Origin: Ovis canadensis
Lineage: Eukaryota > Chordata > Mammalia > Artiodactyla > Bovidae
Assembly (NCBI RefSeq): GCF_042477335.2
Contig: NC_091255.1
Coordinates: 17,772,501-17,836,500, forward strand
Length of the DNA: 64,000 bases
Direction: 5' to 3'
In this document: positions 48,301 to 59,030 of the stretch, in pieces
How positions within the stretch are numbered: the first letter of the stretch is position 1
Layout of the letters: every line of letters begins with the position of its first letter
Position numbers and translations under genes: made by a program
Notes under the pieces: model-generated
Database searches by the model: none
Seen by the model: only the letters and a program-made list of their open reading frames with translations
What the model was told of the DNA's origin: nothing

Positions 48301-48879
48301 AAACCAAAAAAAAGCCATGGTTCCTGCTTGGTCTTCCACAAAAACCTCTGCATCAACAGTCACCAAATGACCCGTTTCTTACTTCCCATTTCTCTAATGG
48401 CTTTGAACAAGACACATTCTATTTATTCACTTAGATGCTAACTTAGAATTGTCCTCCAGCTGTCCTACGCCTTATCTCACAGTTTTTAAAAAGTATCTTA
48501 AATAGATCAATATCTTCTATGTCTTTCGTACAGCCTGTAAAACAGTAGGCAGCTTGTAGGTATTTAAGAAACATTTATTGATGTGAAAAATTAGATATTG
48601 ATTTAAGGCAATGGTTGTTAAATGGGTCACAGAACGTGCTGAGAATCTGATAAAAAGTTATGGCCCCTCTCCTGGAAAAGGAAACTTATGAACTGGTACC
48701 CAATTCTGCATAGTTCACGGAATAAGAATATCACAGAATTCCTGAAGCCTATCCATAAGCCCTTGACAACTGACTCAGTTCCAAAGATCTAAAATTTATA
48801 GCTTAGGAGGTTGGGGGTTTTGTTTTCCTTTATAATATTCAACCAATTATGTTAAATTATATTTTAAAAACTTTCCACC

Positions 48880-49680
48880 AATAAACAAAGATCAAAATTT
48901 GAAATGCACATATCCTTTGAACCCAGTATTTTCATTTCTAAGCATTTATCTGGCAGAAACACTAGCATAAATGCAAGGTATACGGTAACACTACTATTTA
49001 AAAAAATGGTTTAGATGGTAAATATTGTGTGTGTGTGTGTGTGTGCACATGTGCTCAATCATATCTGATTCTGTGACCCCATGGACTGTGGCCCACCAGG
49101 CTCCTCTGTCCATAGAATTTTCCAGGCAAGAATACTGGAGTGGGTTGCCATCTCCTTTTCCAAGGGATCTTCCCCACCCAGGGATCGAACCCACATCTCT
49201 TGCATCTCCTGCACTGGCAGGCAGGTTCTTTACTAGCTGAGCCATGGGGGAAGCAAATATTGTATGTATTGTACCAAAAAACTTTTTAAAGATATGTTAA
49301 GTAAAACACCCTCTATAATGATTAAAAAATGGAAATCACTTAAATGACCAATTGAAAATTGGTTATATAAATTTCCATACACTCTACTTTTCGACTTATG
49401 CAGCCACTAAAAACAATAAAGCAGCTTTATATGTGCTATCATGGGTTGACATCCTGATGCACAGTGGAGAAAACAATTTTCAGAACAATGTGAAAAATAT
49501 GGTCATTGTATTTTTAAAAATGTTTTTATATGAAAGTGTGGATATGTCTGTGTAGAGATAAACATCTGGGAGGCACCAAAGTGGCAACAGTGAACACCTG
49601 TGGGGACAAGGAGCAGGGAGGGAGGACTGTCATTTTTGACTTTTATATTGTTTGGCTTAAAAAAAAACACAGATATTACT
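48880..49680 (+). repeat. Old L1 3' fragment interrupted by a SINE
   Basis: TTTGAACCCAGTATTTTCAT on the left and TATGCAGCCACTAAAAACAA on the right follow L1 3' UTR order; Bov-tA sits between. Confidence 0.45.
49020..49263 (-). repeat. Bov-tA SINE with 9-bp target-site duplication and GT tract
   Basis: AAATATTGT at 49020-49028 and 49255-49263 bounds a reverse Bov-tA. A (GT)n tract at about 49027-49046 sits at its tail end. Confidence 0.88.
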
Positions 49681-50202
49681 CATAATTTAACCAATCTCCA
49701 TTCTACTTCCCCCGATAGTCAGCCAGAATGTAACTTTAATTTTTACGTCTCCCTTTAAATTCTGAGGGAGTGATGTGAAGGCCGTTCCCCCTCAGCAGAC
49801 CCATGTCCCTGAGAGCCAGATGCTGCTGGGAGCTGTGGACACAGCAAAGGTTATTACTGAGATAGCACGCTCCGCAGCTCTTCTATCAGTTAATATAAAT
49901 CAGGACCATTCCCACAAACCTTCCTGAAACAGTCCTTTCAGTTCTGTTCTCCTCTCCCCTGGGTGTGTCACAAAGGATGATGGCAGCATGGAAAAAAGGT
50001 AACCACTCTTATCTTAAGAAAGGGTCTTGAGAACACACAGAGTGCCCTCCAAGCTAGCTACCAGCCCTGAGCCAAGTTTTGCCTTCAAATGACTCGAGAA
50101 GTTACTTTAAAGTATTTCATAAAAGGAAGAAAACAGCATGTAGGCAAGGCACAAAGCAGCCAATGCCTTCGTAGAGGAGAGAGGAAAAGGAGCCCCTCTT
50201 AC

Positions 50203-50357
50203 CTGTCCAGAGAGCGGCCGGAGAACTCCTGGCTCTGAGCCACCGGGGAGAGGTAGAGGTCCATGCTCTCCTCCCCAAGTGTGCACGGAGATGACGCCGG
50301 CAGATACACAGCTGTCCAGAGGTGCAGCGCCCGGACGTGACACACGGGATGCAGGAC
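50203..50357 (-). CDS. MTMR4: MTMR4 coding exon 14
   Basis: 155 nt, residues 568-619, VLHPVCHVRALHLWTAVYLP to SGRSLD. Acceptor CCTAG, donor GTAAGA; Arg619 is split two plus one. A 5.2-kb repeat-rich intron follows. Confidence 0.96.
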
Positions 50358-50506
50358 CTAGGAAAGCAGCCCCGTACTCAGGTTCTGTGAGATGTCTCGG
50401 GTCCCCCTTCCTTCCCAAGCCTCTGGGTCCTTGTTCTTCCCGCTGCCTCGGGACAGCACCCCCCAGGCCCCCAAGATGCACCTGGGGGATAAGGGTCGGG
50501 ACTCAC

Positions 50507-50677
50507 CATTTCTGAGCCAGGCGTGTAGAGGAAGTTGTGGAAGTTCTTGTTGCCGGCTCGCAGGAGGGCCCACACGGAGCAGGTCCGCTTGTAGATGTTG
50601 CGCTTCTCCCGCTCACAGGGGTTGTTGGCCAGGAAGGTGCCGTAGAGGCAGGAGTACGTGTGCTGTACCAGCTTCAC
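50507..50677 (-). CDS. MTMR4: MTMR4 coding exon 13
   Basis: Fifty-seven codons, residues 511-567, VKLVQHTYSCLYGTFLANNP to YTPGSEM; contains the CEREKRNI and TCSVWALL motifs closing the catalytic fold. Acceptor TCTAG, donor GTGAGT, phase 0. Confidence 0.97.
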
Positions 50678-50754
50678 CTAGACAGCGGGACAGTTGGCAC
50701 CGGGCCAGGCCGCCTGCCGCCAGCCCCCGCCCCAGCCTTGGACGCGCCACTTAC

Positions 50755-50940
50755 CAGGAAGGCCTCATTAAACTCGAACAGGCAGGGAAACTGCTTGAGC
50801 AGCTGGTGGACGGAGTCGAGCCACTGCAGGAACACGGGGCACTGCTCATTCTGGTCCTCTGCGTTCTCCTGGTGGCCACAGCGGTCTCCAAACTTGTGCC
50901 CAAAATCCAGCCAGTCAGATTCCACCAACACCTGGAAACC
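50755..50940 (-). CDS. MTMR4: MTMR4 coding exon 12
   Basis: Sixty-two codons, residues 449-510, GFQVLVESDWLDFGHKFGDR to FEFNEAFL. This is the conserved post-P-loop myotubularin block (WLDFGHKF, PVFLQWLD, FEFNE). Acceptor TTGCAG, donor GTAAGT. Confidence 0.98.
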
Positions 50941-51174
50941 CTGCAACCAAGACGAGGTTCGAGCGGAGGGCCTCTCTGGGAAGGCCATGGTGCTCCCTGC
51001 CAGGGATGCCCAAAGCAAGGGGGCTGGCAGCTTCAGAGAACAACAGGCCCAAACCTGGAAGAGGACTCTGAGCTACCCATGTCCTCCGGGGAGAGATCCC
51101 CAGGCAGACCCAGGGGGCTCAGTACCTCCCCAAACTCCCCTCCTCCAGCTCTTTCCCACCCAACCCCTTAGTAC

Positions 51175-51370
51175 CTCCAGTGTCCTGTAATAGGGGTCCA
51201 GGAGAATCTTGGCCAGCGCAACGATCTGCGGCGTGCGATCCCAGCCGTCCGAGCAGTGCACCAGAACGGGCCGGCCCTCCCGGTCCACGGTGTTCGCCAC
51301 GAGCACCGCTGCCTTCAGCATCACCGACAGGTGCTGCAGCCACTTGGTGCTCTCCAGAGCTGACAACCAG
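51175..51370 (-). CDS. MTMR4: MTMR4 coding exon 11 (phosphatase P-loop)
   Basis: 196 nt, residues 383-448. It carries the catalytic loop VHCSDGWDRT: nucleophile Cys422, Asp424 and Asp427 of the myotubularin-type loop and phosphate-binding Arg428, so the enzyme is predicted active rather than a pseudophosphatase. Acceptor GCGTAG, donor GTACTA, phase 0 at the 3' side. Confidence 0.98.
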
Positions 51371-51864
51371 CTACGCGAGGGCAGAGGTCACATCTGTCAC
51401 TAAGGGGGCCGAAGCTGCAGCAGTCTCTCTGCCGGCCCTGGGCCCTACACCTTAACAAAGTCCCCTGCGAGAGCTAATGCCAAGAGGTCTAGCCCAGGGC
51501 CCTCCTGCCAAGAGACATCTAGCGAGATGGTGGGGAAGACAGAACCTATGGCCAGCGAGACACCCTGCCGATCAACAGAGGATCTGGGAAGCATCACACG
51601 TGCTTCCAGCCACTCTGCCTCCCAGTTCTCTGTGTTCTTGGAGGACAACGAATTCAGACAAAAGGAACCCAGTGTCCTGTAGCCCCGCCAAAGCATTGGC
51701 TGCGAAACGGAAGAAGCGTTCTTGGAACTGGCCCACTGCCCCCAGGCCCCGGAGTTTCCGGTACCTCACAACTCCCATCTCCCCACCTGATCTTCCCAGC
51801 ATGAGAAGCACCGGGTAAGGGATGAAGCTGGAGGGCGGATAGAATCAGAGCTGGGAACACCTAC

Positions 51865-51976
51865 TTGCTGGGATCCGGCATCTGGCTACACACAGCACGG
51901 AGGTACTGGAAGCTATTCCGGATGGCATGGATGTTGGCCATTCCCATGAACACGACCTCACAGTTGGGGTAGTACT
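51865..51976 (-). CDS. MTMR4: MTMR4 coding exon 10
   Basis: 112 nt, residues 346-383, YYPNCEVVFMGMANIHAIRN to QMPDPS, the conserved NIH(A)IR(N)S myotubularin segment. Acceptor GTGCAG; donor GTAGGT is a slightly weaker form (G at +4). Asn383 is split two plus one. Confidence 0.95.
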
Positions 51977-52154
51977 CTGCACACACACAAGGAAAGCAAG
52001 AGAGTGAGGACATCCTGGAAACAGGCCTCCAGGACAGGAGCAGTCCCGGCAGGTGAAGCTCCCCTGTCAGGGCAGGCCGCTCCAGGCTGGAGCTCAGTGT
52101 AGCCTGGAAATCTAAATACCCTTTTTTCTCTCAAGTGCCATATACTAATAGTGG

Positions 52155-52390
52155 GAACACCACTACAAATGACAATGATGCCTAAGTACGACTCCTAATG
52201 ACAAGGGACAGTAAATCCTCAACAAACAGCAGCTGCTCTGTGCCAGGAACTTTATATGTGCAACCTCTAATCGTCCAACAACTTTGTGAGGGATGCTCCA
52301 TCCCCATTTTGCACATGGAAAAGAAAACTCAGAGATTAAGCAATTTCAGCACAGTCACAGCCAGTGGGCAGAGTCCTGATCCCAAGCCGG
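52155..52390 (-). repeat. MIR
   Basis: CTGCTCTGTGCCAGGAACTT, CCATCCCCATTTTGCACATG, AGTGGGCAGAGTCCTGATCC, in MTMR4 intron 9. Confidence 0.6.
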
Positions 52391-52472
52391 GTTTGTTTGG
52401 CTCCTTCCATGCACAGGCTGCCCCCGAGGCCCCACACCCAGGCTGGCTGCAGACGCTGGGTAACGGCAATAC

Positions 52473-52604
52473 CTTCGCACTCACAACCGCCACCCTTGGC
52501 CCTGTTGGCCACCGCCGCCGTGTAGGATCGGGCATCCAGGATCAGCAGCTTCTGGGGGGCAGCCGTGCTGCTCTCTACTCCAGAGCACGCCGTCAGGGAA
52601 GAGT
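52473..52604 (-). CDS. MTMR4: MTMR4 coding exon 9
   Basis: 132 nt, residues 302-346, SSLTACSGVESSTAAPQKLL to GGGCECE; includes the LLILDARSYTAAVANR strand typical of myotubularins. Acceptor TATGCAG, donor GTATTG. Confidence 0.97.
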
Positions 52605-52843
52605 CTGCATACACACAGGGCAAGGGGAAGACCCTGGGTTGGTCAGCGCCCAGGAGCACCCTGCCCAGGCCACTGCCTTTCACAAGACCCCTCACACCAC
52701 CACCCCTGCCTCCCAAAAGGCAGGAACCCAGGTGCCCTGTATGTTGTCTGCTTCTTCTCCCTCTTGCCCTGGGGTTTCCCTGGGAGCTCAGGAGGCCAAG
52801 GTGGGGGCCTGCTCCCCAGGGGGCGGCACCAGTCACACCTTAC

Positions 52844-53040
52844 CGAAGTCAGTGTCACAGGCCTCGCTGGCCTCACTATTCCCGGTGCTGAGGGAGCCCC
52901 CACTGGTCCTTGGCCCTGGGTCCAGGGCACAGGCTTTAGCGATGGATGTGACCAAGTACTCGTCGTCAGCATTGCGCCAGCCCCACCAGCTGATCTCGGG
53001 CTGGCTGCAGCGGGCAATGGCAGCCCCGTTGCGTAGGTGT
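52844..53040 (-). CDS. MTMR4: MTMR4 coding exon 8
   Basis: 197 nt, residues 236-302, HLRNGAAIARCSQPEISWWG onward. This is the strongly conserved myotubularin ARCSQP motif, then a Ser/Gly/Glu-rich loop that is variable in the family. Acceptor TTGTCAG, donor GTAAGG. Confidence 0.97.
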
Positions 53041-53858
53041 CTGACAAAACAGAGGAAATGATCACGCCCTCGGCGTTCACAGCCCCCAGAGGCCTGCCGC
53101 TGAGAGCCCAGGGGGCCAAGCTGAGATCTCCAAAGCCAGCGGGGACCACCCGATCATCCAGGCCACAAGAAGAGGAACCAAAAGCCCTTAACATCTCTTG
53201 AGGGCTTTACAGTGTACAAAGCATGGTCACATACATTTCTCGGATGTGCCGTGTATTCCCACGGTGACACTGACTCATCACGTCTACACAGCCCCTGCTC
53301 CAGGTAGAAACCCCAGCAGGAGAACAAGCCTGAGCCCAGAGCATGAGCAGCTCCAAACCTCCTGGCTGCAACCTGCCTCGCAAATGTTTTCTGGTATAGA
53401 ACCAGGCAATAAAGTTTCAGTTTTGGGAGTCATAGCCAGTCTCTGTCGCGTATTCTTATGTTTTCTTTTTTAAAATAAAATTTTAAATTTTAAGATAAAA
53501 ATGTAAAAATCATTCATAGCTCACAGACTAAACATATAATAGGCTATAGGCCGGTTTGGTTCACAGGCCATGGTTTACCAACCCGTTTTAATGCAATATT
53601 TCTCTTTCTCTCACACACACACGCGCGCACGTGCGTCCTCAAAAAAAAGCAAAGAAAAAAGACAAGTGAATAAATTTCCCAAAAGCCTCATCCTAAGGAG
53701 AAAACAACAACTAAGCAGTTTTTCTTATAAAATTATTTCACAGCCACTTCCTGAAGAGTGTCAATTCCCAGTTAACCACACTACTGCAGACCTCCACCTC
53801 TGACTCTCCTCACTGCACCAAGAACGTCTCACTGATGCCTCAGTGCCCACTGCCTCAC
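53041..53858. other. MTMR4 intron 7
   Basis: Mostly unique sequence; a fragment of the hAT-like element (about 53530-53590) and an ACAC/GCGC tract (53612-53635). No exon seen. Confidence 0.55.
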
Positions 53859-53972
53859 CTATACACAACCACAGGGATCCGCTTCCAGGAGCGGAAGGAA
53901 GCCACGTTCTCCAGCTCTTTATCTGTGATCCATACGGGAACCAGCAGCTTCTGAGGATAACTGGGACACAAC
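53859..53972 (-). CDS. MTMR4: MTMR4 coding exon 7
   Basis: 114 nt, residues 198-236, LCPSYPQKLLVPVWITDKEL to IPVVVY. This contains the myotubularin core segment with W(I)TDKELE and the RIPVVVYR strand. Acceptor CCACAG, donor GTGAGG; Arg236 is split. Confidence 0.97.
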
Positions 53973-54174
53973 CTGTGGAAAGACCAGAGGGGGTCACGGA
54001 GCTTGATTAGAGACCTGTAATCACAAGGTCCCCCGGGACGGCTCTGTGGGGAGAGGGACCAGGAGCTCCCCGCCCTCAGGGAGCCAGGAGCTATGCCCAC
54101 CCTGCTCTACCCACCCGGGGAGGAGGTCTGGGTCCAGAATGGGGTTTGGGTTCCCCACCCCGCAGCCCTCTCAC

Positions 54175-54271
54175 TTGTAGTTGCTGTTGATGTGTGAGAC
54201 CCTCCAGACATTCTGCAGGTCAAAACCCATCCTCGCCAGCTCGGCCTCCTGCCGACATCGTACGTGCTCAC
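54175..54271 (-). CDS. MTMR4: MTMR4 coding exon 6
   Basis: Ninety-seven nt, residues 166-198 (EHVRCRQEAELARMGFDLQ to SHINSNY). Acceptor TTGCAG, donor GTGAGA; Lys198 is split two bases plus one. Start of the myotubularin catalytic fold. Only 92 nt of intron separate it from exon 5. Confidence 0.96.
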
Positions 54272-54363
54272 CTGCAACACAGCCCCGTGCCTATCAGCAT
54301 CGAGGGCCCGGGGCCGAGAGGGAGGAGGAGCAGGAGGTAAGGAGTGAGTGCCGCTGGCCTCAC

Positions 54364-54524
54364 CTGGCTGACACAGGTGGGTGTGCTGGTCCTCCTCAGT
54401 CAGCCCCAGGCACCAGGCATGGTAGGCAAAGGCAAAGAGGTCCTCGGGCTTGGCAGGTCTCGCTGTGGCCCGGCTTAGCCGCGACAGCCACTCTTGGCAC
54501 TGCTTGAACGTGGAGAAGTGGCAT
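54364..54524 (-). CDS. MTMR4: MTMR4 coding exon 5
   Basis: 161 nt, residues 112-166 (CHFSTFKQCQEWLSRLSR to HLCQP), end of the PH-GRAM domain. Acceptor TGGCAG, donor GTGAGG. The upstream intron is 4.65 kb and repeat-filled. Confidence 0.96.
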
Positions 54525-54759
54525 CTGCCAGGCAAGAAGCCATGAAGTGAGGCAAGAGGCGAGCGTGTGCAAGGGCCAGGAGGGCCAAAGACCCAGCCCC
54601 GGGAAGGTGTGGGGAGAGGAGACTGCAAAGCGGAAGCTAAGGCCTGAGGACCCCGGGGAGGACCAGGGACACTGGCCAACACCCAAGGGACGCTGTCATA
54701 GGGTGATAATTCTCTTCCCAAGAACTCCTGTTTCTGAGACATAAGAATCCCCTCTAGTG

Positions 54760-54890
54760 GAGCCTGAAGTGAAGTGAAGTCGCTCAGTCATGTCTGACTC
54801 TTTGCGACCCATGAACTGAAGCCCACCAAGCTCCTCCGTCCATGGGATTCTCCAGGCAAGAATACTGGAGTGGGTTGCCATTTCCCTGTT
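54760..54890 (-). repeat. Bov-A-type SINE
   Basis: GAAGTGAAGTGAAGTCGCTC to GAGTGGGTTGCCATTTCCC. Confidence 0.85.
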
Positions 54891-54924
54891 TCTCATATCA
54901 AATCCAAATGCTATGAAATCTGGC

Positions 54925-55075
54925 CCTGGGGGACTTCCCTGCCATCCAATGTAGGAGGTGTGGGTTCGATCCCTGGTCAGAGAGCGAAGATCCCACATGC
55001 TTCATGGACCAAATGCAAAACATAAAAATGAAACCATATTGTAACAAAAATCAGCAAAGACTTTAAAAATAAAAA
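54925..55075 (+). repeat. CHR-type SINE
   Basis: GGGGGACTTCCCTGCCATCC, GTGGGTTCGATCCCTGGTCA, A-rich tail near 55.07 kb. Confidence 0.78.
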
Positions 55076-55363
55076 AAGTTTTAAAACTCTGACCCTGGAT
55101 GTCTGCTACCCCTTGTATTATCACCCACAACTCCCCAACACAAGCCTTCTGTCTCAGGGAGGAAGTCCTGTCTCCTGGTGTTTTCACTCTGCTTAGTAGT
55201 CTCCTCTCAGCCTAGCCATGTCCTCCAGATACCCTGAAGACAGCTGCAGGCCCACCTCTTCCTTGAGCCCTTCCCAGCCTAATCCATTCCACAGAGCCCT
55301 TCCTCTATTATTCTTAATGTGCTGGGAGTATTAAACAGTAAGTTTTCCCAGAGCCTACTTGAG

Positions 55364-55425
55364 CTGGAGGGTTTTGCACAAAGGAGTGACATGGTCTGAT
55401 TATAGAATCACTCTGGCTACTGTAT
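55364..55425 (+). repeat. Left arm of 62-bp inverted duplication
   Basis: Matches the reverse complement of 55990-56051 at 58 of 62 bases by eye. Arm sequence is L2-derived and lies in opposite orientation to the L2 around it. Confidence 0.8.
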
Positions 55426-55589
55426 ACTGTAGTGAGAGTAGATGGAAGACCCTCTCCCACAGATTGTCTTCCTTCCACAACTAGACTTTAATCTCCCTGA
55501 AGGGAAGGGCAATGCGAATTTCTGTTCTGAATGCCAACAGTCCTAAGCACACAGCAGGCTCTAAACTGGGCGTCCTTTTCTTAAAAAAT

Positions 55590-55770
55590 TAATTTTTACT
55601 AGCGTATAATTGACTTACAATGCTGTGTTAGTTTCAGGTGTACAGGAAAGTGAATCAGTTATACACATACCCACTCTTTTTTAGATTCTATTCTCATATA
55701 GGTCACTACAGAGTATTTACTAGAGTTCCCTGTGCTGGAGAGTAGGTTCTTATCAGTCTTATTATCCTTT
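55590..55770 (-). repeat. Artiodactyl L1 3' end
   Basis: GCGTATAATTGACTTACAAT, GTTTCAGGTGTACAGGAAAG, TTCCCTGTGCTGGAGAGTAG, reverse orientation. Confidence 0.75.
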
Positions 55771-55989
55771 TAATAATCCTTGGAGTCATCCCTCTTTCTC
55801 TCATATCCAATCTGTCAGCAAATCCTGTCATCTCTACCTTCAAAATCTGACCACTTCTCACCATTTTGTTTGCTACCAACCTGGACCAGCCATCCTGACC
55901 TCCCATCTGGAGTAACTACAACAGATTCTTAATTAGTCTCCCAGCTTACGCCCTAGCTTTTGCCCCCATCCTGCTTCCATCTCCTGTCA

Positions 55990-56051
55990 ATACAGTAGCC
56001 AGAGTGATTCCATAATCAGACCACATCATTCCTTTGTGCAAAACCCTCCAG
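55990..56051 (-). repeat. Right arm of 62-bp inverted duplication
   Basis: Part of the L2 body in its natural order (CAGTAGCCAGAGTGATTCCA through CCCTCCAG); probable source of the inverted left arm. Confidence 0.8.
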
Positions 56052-56351
56052 TGGTTTCTCCACTGCCCTCAAGTAAAAGCCAATCATTATGACAGCCTGA
56101 CACTCTCCCAACCTCTCTGATCTTATATCCCCCATCCTAACCCACGTGCACTCCACTCCAGCCATGCTAGCCTCCTTGCCATTGTGCCAGGTTCCCGCCC
56201 GCTGTGTCAGGGCTTTTGCACGCACTGGTCTTTCTGTCTGGCACACACTTCTCCCAAATACCAACAGGTCACTTTCTTCAGGTCTCAAACATCACCTTTT
56301 CATTGCATCCATTCTCTGATCATTTTGTTTAAAGCTACGACCTTCACCCCA

Positions 56352-58262
56352 AACAGTTCAGTTCAGTCGCTCAGTCGTGTCTGACTCTTTGTGACCCCAT
56401 GAATCGCAGCACGCCAGGCCTCCCTGTCCATCACCATCTCCCGGAGTTCACTCAGACTCATGTCCATCGTGTCGGTGATCCCATCCAGCCATCTCATCCT
56501 CGGTCGTCCCCTTCTCCTCCTGCCCCAATCCCTCCCAGCATCACAGTCTTTTCCAATGAGTCAACTCTTCGCATGAGGTGGCCAAAGTACTGGAGCTTCA
56601 GCTTTAGCATCATTCTTTCCAAAGAAATCCCAGGGTTAATCTCCTTCAGAATGGACTGGTTGGATCTCCCTGCAGTCCAAGGGACTCTCAAGAGTCTTCT
56701 CCAACACCACAGTTCAAAAGCATCAATTCTTTGGCGCTCAGCCTTCTTCACAGTCCAACTCTCACATCCATACATGACCACAGGAAAAACCATAGCCTTG
56801 ACTAGAGAGACCTTAGTCAGCAAAGTAACGTCTCTGCTTTTGAATATACTATCTAGGTTGGTCATAACTTTCCTTCCAAGGAGTAAGCGTCTTTTAATTT
56901 CATGGCTGCAATCACCATCTGCAGTGATTTTGGAGCCCCCCAAAATAAAGTCTGACACTGTTTCCACTGTTTCCCCATCTATTTCCCATGAAGTGATGGG
57001 ACCAGATGCCATGATCTTCGTTTTCTGAATGTTGAGCTTTAAGCCAACTTTTTCACTCTCCTCTTTCACTTTCATCAAGAGGCTTTTGAGTTCCTCTTCA
57101 CTTTCTGCCATAAGGGTGGTGTCATCTGCATATCTGAGGTTATTGATATTTCTCCCGGCCAAGAGGTTATTGATATTTCTCCCGGCCATCTTGATTCCGG
57201 CTTGTGTTTCTTCCAGTCCAGCGTTTCTCATGATGTACTCTGCATAGAAGTTAAATAAGCAGGGTGACAATATACAGCCTTGACGTACTCCTTTTCCTAT
57301 TTGGAACCAGTCTGTTGTTCCATGTCCAGTTCTAACTGTTGCTTCCTGACCTGCATACAGATTTCTCAAGAGGCAGGTCAGGTGGTCTGGTATTCCCATC
57401 TCTTTCAGAATTTTCCACAGTTTATTGTGATCCACACAAAGGCTTTGGCATAGGCAATAAAGCAGAAATAGATGTTTTTCTGGAACTCTCTTGCTTTTTC
57501 CATGATCCAGCGATGTTGGCAATTTGATCTCTGGTTCCTCTGCTTTTTCTAAAACCAGCTTGAACATCAGGGAGTTCATGGTTCACATATTGCTGAAGCC
57601 TGGCTTGGAGAATTTTGAGCATTACTTTACTAGCATGTGAGATGAGTGCAATTGTGTGGTAGTTTGAGCATTCTTTGGCATTGCCTTTCTTTGGGATTGG
57701 AATGAAAACTGACCTTTTCCAGTCCTGTGGCCACTGCTGAGTTTTCCAAATTTGCTGGCATATTGAGTGCAGCACTTTCACAGCATCATCTTTCAGGATT
57801 TGAAATAGCTCAACTGGAATTCCATCACCTCCACTAGCTTTGTTCGTAGTGATGCTTTCTAAGGCCCACTTGACTTCACATTCCAGGATGTCTGGCTCTA
57901 GATGAGTATCACATCATCATGATTATCTGGGTCGTGAAGATCATTTTTTGTAGTTCTTCCGTGTATTCTTGCCACCTCTTCTTAATATCTTCTGCTTCTG
58001 TTAGGTCCAGACCATTTCTGTCCTTTATGGAGCCCATCTTTGCATGAAATGTTCCCTTGGTATCTCTAATTTTCTTAAAGAGATCTCTAGTCTTTCCCAT
58101 TCTGTTGTTTTCCTCTATTTCTTCGCATTGATTGCTGAAGAAGGCTTTCTTATCTCTTCTTGCTATTCTTTGGAACTCTGCATTCAGATGCTTATATCTT
58201 TCCTTTTCTCCTTCAGTTTTTGCCTCTCTTCTTTTCACAGCTGTTTGTAAGGCTTCCCCAGA
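56352..58262 (-). mobile_element. BovB LINE, longest copy in window
   Basis: Runs from the 3' tail (CAGTTCAGTTCAGTCGCTCA) through RT and into the endonuclease-RT linker (PKWLSGEALQTAVKRREAK near 58260). A 361-codon frame (56494-57579) keeps RYADDT. Frameshifts near 57.44 and 57.52 kb break the palm, so it is inactive. A 27-bp in-frame tandem duplication lies just before the catalytic motif. Inserted in the L2. Confidence 0.94.
57136..57188 (-). repeat. 27-bp tandem duplication inside the BovB RT
   Basis: Units 57136-57162 and 57163-57188 are almost identical and repeat nine residues (AGRNINNLL) directly upstream of RYADD. Confidence 0.9.
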
Positions 58263-58269
58263 CAGCCAT

Positions 58270-58348
58270 TTTGGTTTTGGAGAATTCCATGGACTGTACA
58301 GTTCATGGGGTTGCAAAGAGTCAGACACAACTGACTGACTTTCACTAC
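58270..58348 (+). repeat. Bov-tA SINE 3' fragment
   Basis: GGAGAATTCCATGGACTGTA to CACAACTGACTGACTTTCAC, joined to the truncated end of the BovB in opposite orientation. Confidence 0.82.
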
Positions 58349-58364
58349 CATTCAATATATTCTG

Positions 58365-58577
58365 CCACTGCTGCTGTTTAGTCGCTAAGTTGTGTCCAAC
58401 TCTTTTGCGACTCCGTGGACTGTAGCCTAACAGCTTCCTTTGTCCATGGCATTTCCCAGGCAAGAATACTGGAGTGGGTTGCCATTTCCTTCTCCAGGGG
58501 ATCTTCCCGACCCAGAGATAGAACCCACGTCTCCTTCTTGGCAGGTGGATTCTTTACCACTGAGCCACTTGAGAAGG
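58365..58577 (-). repeat. Bov-tA SINE
   Basis: GCTGCTGTTTAGTCGCTAAG to TTCTTTACCACTGAGCCACT, complete. Confidence 0.88.
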
Positions 58578-58759
58578 CAATGTATTTTACTTACTTAATA
58601 TTTACTGCTCATATCTCCCCATTGGAATACAAGCTCTATGAGGGCAGAAAATTATGTCTATTTGTCCCCTGCTATATCCCTAGAGCTTAGAACAGCCTGG
58701 CATAAAGTGCTTAATAAATTCATAAATAAATGAGTCGAGAACAATATGAGTGCTTTTTT

Positions 58760-58900
58760 TCTTTTTAAAAATTTTTTATTTGGTCATGCTAGGTCTTAGT
58801 TGTGGCATCTGGGATCTAGTTCCCAGACCAGGGATCAAACCCAGGCTTCCTGCATGGAGAGCTCAGAGTCTTAACCACTGGACCACTAGGAAAATCCCAA
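58760..58900 (-). repeat. CHR-type SINE
   Basis: TTTTTATTTGGTCATGCTAG, GGGATCAAACCCAGGCTTCC, GGACCACTAGGAAAATCCC. Confidence 0.8.
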
Positions 58901-58904
58901 CATG

Positions 58905-59030
58905 AGAACTCTGTGCCAGGTTAACACCCTAGGTACTCTCGGGTGCGTCATCTCATTTAACCCTTATGAAAACCCTGGCGGCATTATCCCCATTTCTTTA
59001 GTCAAGACACTGTGGGTTAGAAAATTGATT
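58905..59030 (-). repeat. MIR fragment
   Basis: CTCTGTGCCAGGTTAACACC, CTCATTTAACCCTTATGAAA, ATTATCCCCATTTCTTTAGT. Confidence 0.65.

Larger units (their letters stand above)
44969..50202. other. MTMR4 intron 14
   Basis: 5.2 kb with at least ten repeats, listed separately. Stretches at 48.3-48.9 and 49.7-50.1 kb show nothing I can name. No extra exon recognised. Confidence 0.7.
55200..58735 (+). repeat. L2 LINE remnant(s) with nested younger inserts
   Basis: L2 3'-type sequence at about 55200-55335 and 55440-55585, and an L2 body at 55770-56347 whose 3' end resumes at about 58590-58735 (AGCTCTATGAGGGCAGAAAA). Between lie an L1 piece, the 1.9-kb BovB and two Bov-tA SINEs. Confidence 0.55.

Noticed and set aside
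49027..49046. GT tract as a regulatory Z-DNA element
   Set aside because: It is the microsatellite growing from a SINE end, common and without supporting context.
50392..51171. 259-codon plus-strand open frame over MTMR4 exons 12-14
   Set aside because: Antisense shadow of conserved MTMR4 exons in GC-rich DNA; no start context or domain.
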